Position numbers and translations under genes: made by a program. DNA of 64,000 bases from Burkholderia stabilis (GTDB taxonomy: Bacteria > Pseudomonadota > Gammaproteobacteria > Burkholderiales > Burkholderiaceae): positions 3,224,001 to 3,288,000 of the forward strand of contig NZ_CP016442.1 in the NCBI RefSeq assembly GCF_001742165.1, read 5' to 3'. The notes under the pieces were generated by a model that did not search any database, had not been told where the DNA came from, and worked only from the letters and a program-made list of their open reading frames with translations. Positions 45,440-54,956 of this stretch are shown one piece after another (the first letter of the stretch is position 1; each line of letters opens with the position of its first letter).

Positions 45440-46440
45440 GCGAGCTTCAGGTGACGACGCCCGCGCTGCAGATCGCGATCACGACTGGCGAACCCGCGGG
45501 GGTCGGCCCGGAGCTGACCGTGCAGGCGCTGCGTGATGCCGCGCAGCGCTGGCCCGACGCGCACTTCACCGTGCTGGGCGATGCGGCGCTGCTCGATGCG
45601 CGCGCGGCGGCCGTCGGCGCTGATCGGGCAACCTTGTCCGGCAGCGGGCAGGTGTCGGTCGCGCATCACGCGCTCGCCGTTCCCGCGCTGGCGGGCACGC
45701 TGGACGCGGCGAACGGCCGGTACGTGCTCGGGCTGCTCGATGCGGCGATCGACGGCGCGCTGGCCGGCCGGTACGACGCGATCGTGACCGCACCGCTGCA
45801 GAAGAGCACGATCAACGATGCGGGCGTGCCGTTCACCGGCCATACCGAATACCTGGCGGAGCGCACGCATACGCCGCGTGTCGTGATGATGCTGGCGGGC
45901 ACCGGCGACAAGCCGCTGCGCGTCGCGCTCGCGACCACCCACCTGCCGCTGAAAGACGTCTCGGCCGCGCTGACGACCGACGGGCTCGTCGAGACGCTCG
46001 CGATCATCGATCGCGACTTGCGGCGCGATTTCGGTCTCGCCGCGCCGCGCATCCTCGTGACGGGGCTCAATCCGCACGCGGGCGAGAACGGTTATCTCGG
46101 CCGCGAGGAGATCGACGTGATCTCGCCGGCGCTGGCCCGCGCGAACGCGCAGGGCATCGATGCGCGCGGTCCGTATCCGGCCGACACGCTGTTTCAGCCG
46201 CGCCATCTGGCCGATGCCGATTGCGTGCTCGCGATGTTCCACGACCAGGGGCTGCCCGTGCTGAAGTACGCGACGTTCGGCGAGGGCATCAACGTAACGC
46301 TCGGGCTGCCGATCATCCGCACGTCGGTCGATCACGGCACCGCGCTCGATCTGGCCGGCACGGGCCGCGCGGATCCGGGCAGCATGGTCGCCGCGCTCGA
46401 CACCGCCGTGACGATGGCGCGCCATCGCCGCGCGGCCTGA
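45436..46440 (+). CDS. pdxA: 4-hydroxythreonine-4-phosphate dehydrogenase PdxA
   Basis: NAD-dependent dehydrogenase of pyridoxal 5-phosphate synthesis, 334 residues. Seen: [13 protein letters not shown] at the start, the metal-binding histidine segments [13 protein letters not shown] near 130 and [13 protein letters not shown] near 265, and the C-terminal [18 protein letters not shown] at 45436 overlaps the surA stop (ATTGA); a GTG at 45451 five codons later is an equally plausible start. The overlap suggests translational coupling with surA. Confidence 0.94.
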   Translation: MSELQVTTPALQIAITTGEPAGVGPELTVQALRDAAQRWPDAHFTVLGDAALLDARAAAVGADRATLSGSGQVSVAHHALAVPALAGTLDAANGRYVLGLLDAAIDGALAGRYDAIVTAPLQKSTINDAGVPFTGHTEYLAERTHTPRVVMMLAGTGDKPLRVALATTHLPLKDVSAALTTDGLVETLAIIDRDLRRDFGLAAPRILVTGLNPHAGENGYLGREEIDVISPALARANAQGIDARGPYPADTLFQPRHLADADCVLAMFHDQGLPVLKYATFGEGINVTLGLPIIRTSVDHGTALDLAGTGRADPGSMVAALDTAVTMARHRRAA

Positions 46441-46489
46441 CGCGGCCCGACCTGACCACATTCGTCGTATTTTTCGTTTTACTGAGTCG

Positions 46490-47317
46490 ATGTCGAACAG
46501 CAGACAGCACCAAGGCCACTTCGCGCGCAAGCGCTTCGGGCAGAACTTCCTCGTCGATCACGGTGTGATCGACTCGATCGTGTCGACGATCGGCCCCGCG
46601 CGCGGCCAGCGCATGGTCGAGATCGGCCCCGGGCTCGGTGCGCTGACCGGACCGCTGATCGAGCGGCTCGCGACGCCCGAGTCGCCGCTGCACGCGGTCG
46701 AGCTCGACCGCGACCTGATCGGGCGCCTGCAGCAGCGCTTCGGCGCGTTGCTCGAGCTGCACGCGGGCGACGCGCTCGCGTTCGACTTTCGTTCGCTCGC
46801 GGTGCCCGGCGACAAGCCGTCGCTGCGGATCGTCGGCAACCTGCCGTACAACATTTCCAGCCCGTTGCTGTTTCACCTGATGACGTTCGCGGATGCGGTC
46901 ATCGACCAGCATTTCATGCTGCAGAACGAGGTCGTCGAACGGATGGTCGCGGAGCCGGGCACGAAGGCGTTTTCGCGGCTGTCGGTGATGCTGCAGTACC
47001 GCTACGTGATGGAAAAGATGCTCGACGTGCCGCCGGAATCGTTCCAGCCGCCGCCGAAGGTCGATTCGGCGATCGTGCGGATGATTCCGTACGAGCCGCA
47101 CGAATTGCCGGAGGTCGATCCCGTGCTGCTCGGCGAAATCGTCACCGCTGCGTTCTCGCAGCGCCGCAAGATGCTGCGCAACACGCTCGGCGACTACCGC
47201 GAGACGATCGATTTCGATGCGCTCGGCTTCGATCTCGCGCGCCGTGCGGAGGATGTGAGCGTCGCCGAATACGTCGGCGTCACACAGGCGCTTGCGGCGG
47301 TGCGCAAGGCCGGGTGA
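46490..47317 (+). CDS. rsmA: 16S rRNA dimethyladenosine transferase RsmA (KsgA)
   Basis: SAM-dependent enzyme of 275 residues that dimethylates the two adjacent adenosines in the 3' helix of 16S rRNA. Seen: [13 protein letters not shown] near residue 14, the SAM loop [15 protein letters not shown] near 44, the catalytic [12 protein letters not shown] (NLPY) near 120, and the C-terminal helical domain with [10 protein letters not shown]. Last gene of the lptD-surA-pdxA-rsmA block, followed by a terminator. Confidence 0.97.
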   Translation: MSNSRQHQGHFARKRFGQNFLVDHGVIDSIVSTIGPARGQRMVEIGPGLGALTGPLIERLATPESPLHAVELDRDLIGRLQQRFGALLELHAGDALAFDFRSLAVPGDKPSLRIVGNLPYNISSPLLFHLMTFADAVIDQHFMLQNEVVERMVAEPGTKAFSRLSVMLQYRYVMEKMLDVPPESFQPPPKVDSAIVRMIPYEPHELPEVDPVLLGEIVTAAFSQRRKMLRNTLGDYRETIDFDALGFDLARRAEDVSVAEYVGVTQALAAVRKAG

Positions 47318-47352
47318 CGTGTGCGGCACGAGCCGGACCGGATGGTTCGACG

Positions 47353-47379
47353 AGGCTGCCCCGCGGGGCAGCCTTTTTT
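47353..47379 (+). terminator. Intrinsic terminator after rsmA
   Basis: AGGCTGCCCC / GGGGCAGCCT inverted repeat followed by TTTTT, 36 bp after the rsmA stop and before the convergent EamA gene. The two-base centre means the tip opens into a small loop. Confidence 0.75.
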
Positions 47380-47420
47380 ATTGCGCGAGCGCGTTGCGCA
47401 GGCGGCGTCGCCGGCCGCCG

Positions 47421-48356
47421 TCACACCCGCCGGCGCGGCGGCGCGTTGACGAGCGCGATGCCGGTCAGTACGAGCGCGGCGGCGGACATGAAGCGCCAGC
47501 CGACCGATTCGCCGAGCAGCAGCACGCCGAACGCGACGCCGAACAGCGGTGACAGGAACGTGAAGACGGACAGGCGCGACGCGCTGTAGCGCGTCAGCAG
47601 CCAGAACCACGACAAATAGCTGACGAATGCGACGATCACCGACTGGTACGCGAGGCTCGCCACGGCGACCGGCGTGACGTGCGCGAACGACACCTGGCCG
47701 AACAGCGCCGCGAGCGCGACCAGTACGACCGCCGATACCGCGAGCTGGTAGAACAGTGTCTTGCTTGCACTGGCGCGCGCGAGCGCCGTCGAACGCACGA
47801 CGACCGTCGTCGCGGCCCACATCGCGCCGCCGAGAATCCCGAGCGCGTCGCCGGCCAGCCCCGCGAGCACGGACGCGCCGGGCGCGCGAGGTTTCAGGAA
47901 GCCGTCCGCGAACGCGAGCGCGATGCCGGCGAACGCGAGGCCGACGCCGGCCCATTGCGTGCGCTGTAGCCGTTCGCCCGGCGCGAACAGGTGCAGGCCG
48001 AGCGCGGTGAAGCACGGCGCCGTGTACAGGAAGATCGCCATATGCGACGCACTCGTCAGCGTCAGCCCGAAGAACACGCAGACGAATTCGCCGGCGAACA
48101 GCGCACCGGCCGCGAGGCCCGCGCCGAACGTGCCGTCGGCCTGAAACAGCGGCGTGCCGCGCGAGCGGGCCCAGCCCCACAGCAGCACGGCCGCGATCAC
48201 CGAGCGCAGCCCGGCCTGGAACATCGGCGCGATGGCGGCGTTCGTGCTCTTGATCGCGACCTGCTGGAAGCCCCAGATTGCGCACAGCAGCAGCATCAGG
48301 CCGACGGCGCGCAGGTCGAGCGCGCGGCGCACGGGAGCGGCGGCGAGCGCGGTCAT
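47421..48356 (-). CDS. EamA family (DMT) transporter
   Basis: Inner-membrane permease of 311 residues with ten predicted helices in two EamA repeats (for example [17 protein letters not shown] at the start and [19 protein letters not shown] in the second half). Drug/metabolite transporters of this type export amino acids, sugars or drugs; the substrate is unknown. Start at the ATG at 48356. The open frame continues far upstream, but that part has no ribosome binding site, lies over the promoter of gloA and lacks protein-like features, so it was excluded. Confidence 0.87.
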   Translation of the reverse strand: MTALAAAPVRRALDLRAVGLMLLLCAIWGFQQVAIKSTNAAIAPMFQAGLRSVIAAVLLWGWARSRGTPLFQADGTFGAGLAAGALFAGEFVCVFFGLTLTSASHMAIFLYTAPCFTALGLHLFAPGERLQRTQWAGVGLAFAGIALAFADGFLKPRAPGASVLAGLAGDALGILGGAMWAATTVVVRSTALARASASKTLFYQLAVSAVVLVALAALFGQVSFAHVTPVAVASLAYQSVIVAFVSYLSWFWLLTRYSASRLSVFTFLSPLFGVAFGVLLLGESVGWRFMSAAALVLTGIALVNAPPRRRV

Positions 48357-48695
48357 CGATGGGCCTCGACGGTCCGGTGCCGCGGTGGCGAGGTCAGGGA
48401 GAGGGCGCGTCCGGCGCGCTCGAATCGGCGGTTTCGCACGGCAGTGTGGCTGAATCGGAAGAGGGTGGTCGCGTGCGGGCCGTATGCCCGTTTTTGGTGC
48501 GAGGTGGAAGGATGTTACCCGATCGGCACGCTCGAAGGGGGTGCGTCGGGCGCGTTCGGTCCCGAGGGCATACCCGTGCCCGCGTCGGTTGAACCGATGC
48601 TTCGTAGCGATGGCCCCGGCTGGGCGCCACCGGCGAGTTTCAGCCGACTCTGGTACAGTTTCCGGTTCTGGAAAGTCCCCACAGGAGTACACAAC
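48357..48695. other. Intergenic region between the EamA gene and gloA
   Basis: 339 bp holding the divergent promoters; open frames cover it on both strands but read as GC-bias shadows. I see no RNA gene and no convincing promoter match. Confidence 0.5.
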
Positions 48696-49085
48696 ATGCG
48701 TTTGCTGCATACGATGCTGCGAGTCGGCGATCTCGACCGCTCGATCAAGTTCTACACCGAATTGCTCGGCATGAAGCTGCTGCGTCGCGAGGATTATCCG
48801 GAAGGCAAGTTCACGCTCGCGTTCGTCGGTTACGAAGATGAAAGCACGGGCACCGTGATCGAACTGACCCACAACTGGGACACGCCGTCCTACGATCTCG
48901 GCAATGGTTTCGGTCACCTGGCGGTGGCGGTGGAAGATGCGTACGCTGCGTGCGAGAAGATCAAGGCGCAAGGCGGCAAGGTTACGCGCGAAGCGGGCCC
49001 GATGAAGCACGGCACGACCGTGATCGCATTCGTCGAGGATCCGGACGGCTACAAGATCGAGTTCATCCAGAAGAAGGCGCACTGA
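48696..49085 (+). CDS. gloA: Lactoylglutathione lyase (glyoxalase I)
   Basis: Converts the hemithioacetal of methylglyoxal and glutathione to S-lactoylglutathione; 129 residues. The metal ligands fall at exactly the E. coli places: H5, E56 (in GTVIELTHN), H74 (GFGHLAVAV) and E122 (YKIEFIQ), as in the nickel-type enzymes. The ATG at 48696 follows ACAGGAG; the longer in-frame open frame upstream is excluded. It is a single gene with its own terminator. Confidence 0.96.
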   Translation: MRLLHTMLRVGDLDRSIKFYTELLGMKLLRREDYPEGKFTLAFVGYEDESTGTVIELTHNWDTPSYDLGNGFGHLAVAVEDAYAACEKIKAQGGKVTREAGPMKHGTTVIAFVEDPDGYKIEFIQKKAH

Positions 49086-49133
49086 GCGCCGGATGAGCGA
49101 ACCGCGGCGTGCAAGGCGCGCGGCGGTGGCGCG

Positions 49134-49168
49134 AACGGGCGGTGCGGGGGAGCCCGCATCGCCCGTTT
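49134..49168 (+). terminator. Intrinsic terminator after gloA
   Basis: Fifteen-pair stem AACGGGCGGTGCGGG / CCCGCATCGCCCGTT with one G-T pair and a four-base loop, followed by TG; 48 bp after the gloA stop. Confidence 0.65.
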
Positions 49169-49195
49169 GCGTTTACGGCAAGGCGATGGCGGGCG

Positions 49196-50083
49196 TTACA
49201 GCGACGGCAGCAACTCGGGCGGATGATGCTTGAGCGTGTGCCGTGCTTCGCGGAACTCGGGGAAGATCGATTCGACGGTTTGCCAGAAGGCGGGGCTGTG
49301 GTTCATCTCGCGCAGGTGCGACAGTTCGTGCGCGACGACGTAGTCGACGATCGACATCGGGAAATGGATGAGCCGCCAGTTCAGGCGGATCTTGCCGTCG
49401 CTCGAGCAGCTGCCCCAGCGCGTCGCGGCCGACGACAGCGCATACATCGAATACGTGACGCCGAGCTTTTCCGCGTAGACCGCGAGGCGTTCGCCGAAGA
49501 TACGCTTCGCTTCGCCCTGCAGCCAGCCCTGCACGCGGTCCTTGATCTGCTGCATGTCGGCCTGCACGGGCAGCGGCAGCGACAGCCGCAGCGCATCGGC
49601 ATCGAACGCGACGGCGCCCGCGCCGAGCGCGATCGTCACCGTCTTGCCGAGATACGGGAGCTGCGCGCCGTCGCGCCAGTCGATCTGCGGCAGCGCGCGC
49701 TGTTCGGTGCGTGTTTTCCACTCCGCGAGCTTCGCGAAGATCCAGCGTTGCTTCTCGGAGATCGCGGCTTCGATGTCGGCGAGCGTGACCCAGCGCGGCG
49801 CGGTGATCGACAGCCCGCTGCCGTCGATCGTGAAGCCGATCGTGCGGCGCGCCGAGCGCTTCAGGCGGTATTCGAGCACGCGGCTGTCGAGCGCGAACGT
49901 GCGTACGCGCGAGCGATCGGGCGCCGGGCCCGGATCGAGCGGCGCGGCGGGTGCCGCTTCGGGCGGCGCCGGCGGCGTGGCAGGCGCCGACGGTGCGGCG
50001 GCCGGCCCGTCGAAGAGCGGCAGATCCATCTGGCGATGATCGAGGGCCACGACGGCTGGCCGTGGCCGCGGACGCTGTTTCAT
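49196..50083 (-). CDS. YgjP-type zinc metallopeptidase (DUF45)
   Basis: Predicted metal-dependent hydrolase of 295 residues of the M48-like YgjP/WLM (DUF45) family. The zinc-binding motif is HELSH in YVVAHELSHLREMNHSPAFW (third ligand likely the later His), preceded by the family segment RWGSCSSDGKIRLNWRLI. The N-terminus (about 25-60) is Pro/Ala-rich and probably disordered. No function is established; in ygjP homologues a nucleic-acid role has been suggested. Start at the ATG at 50083 rather than the TTG at 50119. It ends the plsC transcript direction (minus strand). Confidence 0.88.
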   Translation of the reverse strand: MKQRPRPRPAVVALDHRQMDLPLFDGPAAAPSAPATPPAPPEAAPAAPLDPGPAPDRSRVRTFALDSRVLEYRLKRSARRTIGFTIDGSGLSITAPRWVTLADIEAAISEKQRWIFAKLAEWKTRTEQRALPQIDWRDGAQLPYLGKTVTIALGAGAVAFDADALRLSLPLPVQADMQQIKDRVQGWLQGEAKRIFGERLAVYAEKLGVTYSMYALSSAATRWGSCSSDGKIRLNWRLIHFPMSIVDYVVAHELSHLREMNHSPAFWQTVESIFPEFREARHTLKHHPPELLPSL

Positions 50084-50128
50084 CAGTTCGCTTCTTTTTG
50101 TCGTACGCAACGGCTGCAACCCGGGGAT

Positions 50129-50893
50129 TCAGACGCGCGCGGCATCGCGCGTGCCGGCATTGCCCGCCTGACGATACGCATCGGGATCGATACGGCGCAT
50201 TTCCGCTTCGATCCATGCCTCGACCTGCGAGTTCAATGCGTCGGGCGTAAGGCCGGTCGAATCGATCGGCTTGCCGATCGACACCGTCACCACGCCCGGG
50301 AATTTCGTAAACGAGTTGCGCGGCCACACCCGACCTGCATTGTGCGCGATCGGCACGACGGGCGTGCCGGTTTCGATCGCGAAGCGCGCGCCGCCCGTCT
50401 TGTACTTGCCCTGCTTGCCGACCGGCGTACGCGTGCCTTCGGGGAACATGATCATCCAGGCGCCTTCCGACAGGCGCTTCTTGCCCTGGCGGATCACCGA
50501 GGTGAACGCATTCTTGCCTTCCCGGCGGTTGATGTTGACCATGTGCAGCAGGCCGAGCGCCCAGCCGAAGAACGGCACGTACAGCAGCTCGCGCTTGAAC
50601 ACATAGCAGAGCGGCTTCGGCATCAGCGCCGGAAACGCGAGCGTCTCCCACGCGGACTGGTGCTTCGACAGCAGCACGGCGGGGCCGTCGGGCAGGTTCT
50701 CGTAGCCTTCGATCCGGTAGCGGATGCCGTTCAGCCAGCGCACGACCCACAGCGTGGACTTGCACCAGCCGGCCGCCATCCAGTAGCGCGCGTCGGCGCG
50801 CATGAACGGGAACGCGATGAAGCACGCGGTGGCGTACGGCACCGTGTACAGGATGAAATAGATCAGCAGCAGCAGGGAGCGGACGAAGCGCAT
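50129..50893 (-). CDS. plsC: 1-acyl-sn-glycerol-3-phosphate acyltransferase PlsC
   Basis: Inner-membrane acyltransferase making phosphatidic acid, 254 residues. The N-terminus contains a transmembrane stretch (LLLLIYFILYTVPYATACFI). The catalytic histidine block is KHQSAWETLAFP, an HX4E variant of the common HX4D, and the glycerol-phosphate binding block is FPEGTRTPVGK. It follows gmhB by 43 bp and is in the same direction as gmhB, glyS and glyQ. Confidence 0.93.
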   Translation of the reverse strand: MRFVRSLLLLIYFILYTVPYATACFIAFPFMRADARYWMAAGWCKSTLWVVRWLNGIRYRIEGYENLPDGPAVLLSKHQSAWETLAFPALMPKPLCYVFKRELLYVPFFGWALGLLHMVNINRREGKNAFTSVIRQGKKRLSEGAWMIMFPEGTRTPVGKQGKYKTGGARFAIETGTPVVPIAHNAGRVWPRNSFTKFPGVVTVSIGKPIDSTGLTPDALNSQVEAWIEAEMRRIDPDAYRQAGNAGTRDAARV

Positions 50894-50936
50894 CGGCGTG
50901 GGTCTGGCGTTAGGGAGGATGCGCGCGGCGGCTGCA

Positions 50937-51500
50937 TCACTCGTGTTCGTGTGAAAGGAAATCGAGCGCGAATGCGCGCAGGTCGTCGTGGACCTTCGTG
51001 CCGGGCGGCAGATTGCCCGCGGCGAGCGTCTTCTTGCCCTTGCCGGTCAGCACGAGGTGCGGCTGGAAGCCGACCGCGACGCCGGCCTGCAGGTCGCGCA
51101 GCGAATCGCCGACGACCGGCGTGTGACCGGGATCGATCTCGAAGCGCTCGGTGATCATCTGCATCATGCCGGGTTTCGGCTTGCGGCAGTCGCAGTGATC
51201 CTCGGCCGTGTGCGGGCAGAAGAACACCGCGTCGATGCGCGCGCCGACCGCGGCCGCCGCGCGATGCATCTTCAGGTGCATCTCGTTGAGCGCGGCCATG
51301 TCGAACAGCCCTCGACCGATGCCGGACTGGTTGGTCGCGACGATCACGCGATAGCCTGCGTGGTTGAGCCGGGCGATCGCCTCGAGGCTGCCGGGCAGCG
51401 CGATCCATTCGTCGGGCGTCTTGATGAACGCATCCGAATCGACGTTGATCACGCCGTCCCGGTCGAGGACGACGAGCTTTCGGTTGGGGCTGGTCGGCAT
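50937..51500 (-). CDS. gmhB: D-glycero-beta-D-manno-heptose-1,7-bisphosphate 7-phosphatase
   Basis: HAD-superfamily phosphatase of the ADP-heptose pathway for LPS core synthesis, 187 residues. HAD motif I is VVLDRDGVINV (nucleophile near D13), motif II VATNQSGIGRG, and the zinc-binding loop characteristic of GmhB is FFCPHTAEDHCDCRKPKPGM near residues 93-112. Motif IV is VVGDSLRDLQAG. It lies 10 bp after glyS in the same direction. Confidence 0.93.
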   Translation of the reverse strand: MPTSPNRKLVVLDRDGVINVDSDAFIKTPDEWIALPGSLEAIARLNHAGYRVIVATNQSGIGRGLFDMAALNEMHLKMHRAAAAVGARIDAVFFCPHTAEDHCDCRKPKPGMMQMITERFEIDPGHTPVVGDSLRDLQAGVAVGFQPHLVLTGKGKKTLAAGNLPPGTKVHDDLRAFALDFLSHEHE

Positions 51501-51510
51501 CGTGCGGCCC

Positions 51511-53610
51511 TTATGCGGCGAGCTTCGAGATGTCGGCGACGCAGTTCATCTGCTGGTGCAGCGCGGACAACAGCGCGAGACGGTTCGCTCGCAGTGCCGG
51601 ATCTTCCGCGTTGACCATCACGTCGTTGAAGAACGTGTCGACCGGCGCGCGCAGCGCGGCGAGCGCCGACAGCGCGCCCGTGTAAGCCCGCGCCTCGAGC
51701 TGCGACTGCACGTGCGGCGTCACGGCCGCGAGCTGTTCGTGGAGCGCCTTCTCGGCGGCTTCGACGAGCAGCGCCGGCTGCACCGGGCCGTTCGCACCGC
51801 CTTCCGATTTCTTCAGGATGTTCGAGATCCGCTTGTTCGCGGCCGCGAGCGCTTCGGCTTCCGCGAGGCGCGTGAATTCGCGCACCGCGTCGAGGCGCGC
51901 GACGAGATCGTCGACGCGCGTCGGGTTCAGGCTCAGCACCGCATCGACTTCGCCGGCCGAATAGCCGCGCTCGCGCAGCAGGCCGCGCAGGCGATCCATG
52001 AAGAACGCGAAGATCGCGTCGGTCGATTCGGTCACGCCCGGCACGCCTTCGAAGCGCGCATGGGCCGTGCGCAGCAGCGACACGAGATCGAGCGGCAACT
52101 GCTTCTCGAGCAGCACGCGCAGCACGCCGAGCGCGTGGCGGCGCAGCGCGAACGGGTCTTTCTCGCCGGTCGGCGCGAGGCCGATGCCCCAGATGCCGAC
52201 GATCGTCTCGAGCTTGTCGGCGAGCGCGACGGCGGTCGACACGGGCGTGGTCGGCAGCGTGTCGCCGGAGAAGCGCGGCTGGTAGTGCTCGGTGCACGCG
52301 AGCGCGACGTCGTCGGCTTCGCCGTCGTGGCGTGCGTAGTACGTGCCCATCGTGCCCTGCAGTTCAGGGAACTCGCCGACCATGTCGGTCAGCAGGTCGG
52401 CCTTCGCGAGGCGCGCGGCGCGCTTCGCGTGCGCGGCGTCGGCGCCGATCGCGGGCGCGATCTCGCCAGCCAGCGCCTCGAGGCGTTCGACGCGGGCCAG
52501 CGCCGAGCCGAGCTTGTTGTGATACACGACGTTCGCGAGCAGCGGCACGCGGTCGGCGAGCGGCTTCTTCTTGTCCTGCTCGAAGAAGAACTTCGCGTCG
52601 GCGAGGCGCGGGCGCACGACGCGCTCGTTGCCTTCGACGATCTCGTCCGGCGTCTTCGTCTCGATGTTCGACACGATCAGGAAGCGCGAGCGCAGCTTGC
52701 CGGCGACGTCGGTCAGCGCGAAATACTTCTGGTTCGTCTGCATCGTGAGGATCAGGCATTCCTGCGGAACCTGCAGGAATTCGTCCTCGAAGCGGCACGG
52801 GTAGACGACCGGCCATTCGACCAGCGACGTCACTTCGTCGAGCAGCGATTCGGGCATCACGACGGTATCGCCGTTCGCGTGTTCGTTCAGTTGCGTGCGG
52901 ATCGTTTCGCGGCGATCGGCGTAGTGCGCGATCACGCGGCCCTTGTCGCGCAGCGTGTCGGCGTAGGCGCGCGCATGCTGGATCGCGACGAGGCCGTCGG
53001 ACAGGAACCGGTGGCCGAGCGTGGTGTCGCCGGCATCGACACCGAATGCGGTGACGGGCACGATGCGATCGTCGTGCAGCACCGTCAGGCGATGCACGGG
53101 GCGCACGAACTTCACGTCGGAGCCGTCCGGGCGCTGGTAGGTCATCACCTTCGGGATCGGCAGCTTCTCGAGCGTTTCGTCGAGCGCGGCCTGCAGGCCG
53201 TCGGCGAGCGTCGCGCCGGCCGCCGAATAGTTGATGAAGAACGCTTCGGCCTTGCCGTCCTGCGCGCGCTCGAGATCGGCGATCGACAGGGTCGGGTGGC
53301 CGAGCGCCGCGAGCTTTTTCGCGAGCGGGGCCGTCGGCTTGCCTTCGGCGTCGAGCGCGACCGATACGGGCAGGACTTTTTCGCGCACCTGCTTTTCAGG
53401 CGCGACGGCGCGCACGTTCTGCACGACGACGGCGAGGCGGCGCGGCGTGGCGTAGCGTTCGAACACGAGTTCGCCTTCGACGAGGTCGCGCGCCGCGAGG
53501 CGTTGCGCGAGACCTTCGGCGAATGCGTCGCCGAGGCGCGCGAGGGCCTTCGGCGGCAGCTCTTCGGTCAGCAGTTCGACGAGCAGGGGGGCGGGATGAT
53601 TGTGCGTCAT
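51511..53610 (-). CDS. glyS: Glycine--tRNA ligase beta subunit
   Basis: Beta subunit (699 residues, normal length) of the bacterial alpha2beta2 glycyl-tRNA synthetase; it recognises tRNA-Gly. Seen: [15 protein letters not shown] at the N-terminus, the HD-like central region with [24 protein letters not shown], and the C-terminal DALR anticodon-binding domain ([17 protein letters not shown]). It starts 22 bp after glyQ and is part of glyQ-glyS-gmhB-plsC. Confidence 0.97.
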   Translation of the reverse strand: MTHNHPAPLLVELLTEELPPKALARLGDAFAEGLAQRLAARDLVEGELVFERYATPRRLAVVVQNVRAVAPEKQVREKVLPVSVALDAEGKPTAPLAKKLAALGHPTLSIADLERAQDGKAEAFFINYSAAGATLADGLQAALDETLEKLPIPKVMTYQRPDGSDVKFVRPVHRLTVLHDDRIVPVTAFGVDAGDTTLGHRFLSDGLVAIQHARAYADTLRDKGRVIAHYADRRETIRTQLNEHANGDTVVMPESLLDEVTSLVEWPVVYPCRFEDEFLQVPQECLILTMQTNQKYFALTDVAGKLRSRFLIVSNIETKTPDEIVEGNERVVRPRLADAKFFFEQDKKKPLADRVPLLANVVYHNKLGSALARVERLEALAGEIAPAIGADAAHAKRAARLAKADLLTDMVGEFPELQGTMGTYYARHDGEADDVALACTEHYQPRFSGDTLPTTPVSTAVALADKLETIVGIWGIGLAPTGEKDPFALRRHALGVLRVLLEKQLPLDLVSLLRTAHARFEGVPGVTESTDAIFAFFMDRLRGLLRERGYSAGEVDAVLSLNPTRVDDLVARLDAVREFTRLAEAEALAAANKRISNILKKSEGGANGPVQPALLVEAAEKALHEQLAAVTPHVQSQLEARAYTGALSALAALRAPVDTFFNDVMVNAEDPALRANRLALLSALHQQMNCVADISKLAA

Positions 53611-53632
53611 GTTTGGAATAAATCTCGTCTCG

Positions 53633-54637
53633 TCAGTCCTGATCGATCTTGCGTTCGACCTTGAGCGGCGGCGCCCATGCCGGTTGCGCGGCGTCCTGGG
53701 CGTCGGTGGTGAGGCCCGGCACGCCCGGCGGGTTGCCGAGCATCGGGAAGCCGAGCTTCTCGCGCGAGTCGTAGTAGGCCTGCGCGACGAGACGCGACAG
53801 CGCGCGGATGCGGCCGATGTACGCCGCGCGCTCGGTCACCGAGATCGCGCCGCGCGCATCGAGCAGGTTGAACGTGTGGCCGGCCTTCAGCACGAGTTCG
53901 TACGCGGGCAGCGCGAGCTGCGCGTCGATCATCTTCTTCGCTTCCGCTTCGTAGCTGTTGAAGAACGTGAACAGCAGGTCGACGTTCGCGTGCTCGAAGT
54001 TGTAGGTCGACTGCTCGACCTCGTTCTGGTGGTAGACGTCGCCATACGACAGGCGGCGCAGCTCGGGGCCGTTCGGGCCTTGCTCTTCCCACTCCGTCCA
54101 CACGAGGTCGTACACGTTCTCGACCTTCTGCAGGTACATCGCGAGGCGTTCGAGGCCGTACGTGATTTCGCCGAGCACGGGCTTGCAGTCGAGGCCGCCG
54201 ACCTGCTGGAAATACGTGAACTGCGTGACTTCCATCCCGTTCAGCCACACTTCCCAGCCGAGGCCCCACGCGCCGAGCGTCGGGTTTTCCCAGTCGTCCT
54301 CGACGAAGCGCACGTCGTTCTGCTTCAGGTCGAAGCCGAGTGCTTCGAGCGAGCCGAGGTACAGATCGAGGATGTTTTCCGGCGCCGGCTTGAGCACGAC
54401 CTGGTACTGGTAGTAGTGCTGCAGGCGGTTCGGGTTCTCGCCGTAGCGGCCGTCCTTCGGGCGGCGCGACGGCTGCACGTATGCGGCGCGCCACGGCTCG
54501 GGGCCGACCGCGCGCAGGAACGTGTGGACGTGCGACGTGCCCGCGCCGACTTCCATGTCGATGGGCTGGAGCAGAGCGCAACCCTGCTTGTCCCAGTAGG
54601 ACTGCAGCGTCAGGATGATTTGCTGAAACGTAAGCAT
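53633..54637 (-). CDS. glyQ: Glycine--tRNA ligase alpha subunit
   Basis: Catalytic alpha subunit of glycyl-tRNA synthetase, 334 residues. Recognised from [43 protein letters not shown] N-terminus (residues 3-42) and [32 protein letters not shown], seen in consecutive segments. It is about 30 residues longer than E. coli GlyQ because of a C-terminal tail ending KVERKIDQD. Start at the ATG at 54637; the open frame further upstream is non-coding. Confidence 0.96.
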   Translation of the reverse strand: MLTFQQIILTLQSYWDKQGCALLQPIDMEVGAGTSHVHTFLRAVGPEPWRAAYVQPSRRPKDGRYGENPNRLQHYYQYQVVLKPAPENILDLYLGSLEALGFDLKQNDVRFVEDDWENPTLGAWGLGWEVWLNGMEVTQFTYFQQVGGLDCKPVLGEITYGLERLAMYLQKVENVYDLVWTEWEEQGPNGPELRRLSYGDVYHQNEVEQSTYNFEHANVDLLFTFFNSYEAEAKKMIDAQLALPAYELVLKAGHTFNLLDARGAISVTERAAYIGRIRALSRLVAQAYYDSREKLGFPMLGNPPGVPGLTTDAQDAAQPAWAPPLKVERKIDQD

Positions 54638-54956
54638 GAAGAGCCTTCGTGGCGCTGGCGCTCCGTTGCGGGCGGCGCTCCGGGCGGGGCCCGGAGGGTC
54701 GGCTCGCGCGGCGGCGCGGCTTGTTAGTGTGCTGAAACGCGTAATTTTACCGGATCGGCGACCGGATGCGGCCGGAACGCGGGCAACTGCGCCGCCGTGC
54801 CCGTTCCGGCGCCGTGTGCACGCGTGGCCGGCGTGCGCCAAGCGGCCGTGCGCGGCACGTCGAGACGCGTGCCGCGCCGCTTCGCGTGGGCGTTAAGATG
54901 CGCGTATTGCGGCGCGCGCGACGCGTGCCGCGCCACCGCTTGCCGACTCCGATTGC
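54638..54956. other. Intergenic region between glyQ and the TPR gene
   Basis: 319 bp of GC-rich DNA containing the divergent promoters. I see no small gene with a ribosome binding site, no T-box or other riboswitch, and no terminator. Confidence 0.5.

Noticed and set aside
47991..48695. Extension of gloA by 235 codons upstream
   Set aside because: Glyoxalase I starts at [10 protein letters not shown] with H5 as a metal ligand and ACAGGAG before it; the upstream part is antisense to the permease gene.
47421..49082. Extension of the EamA gene upstream to a 553-codon protein
   Set aside because: The extra N-terminal 240 codons lie antisense to gloA and its promoter and are low-complexity; the permease starts normally at 48356.
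54638..54956. A glycine riboswitch or T-box leader before glyQ
   Set aside because: No conserved T-box or riboswitch elements seen, and such leaders are not expected for glyQS in this group.
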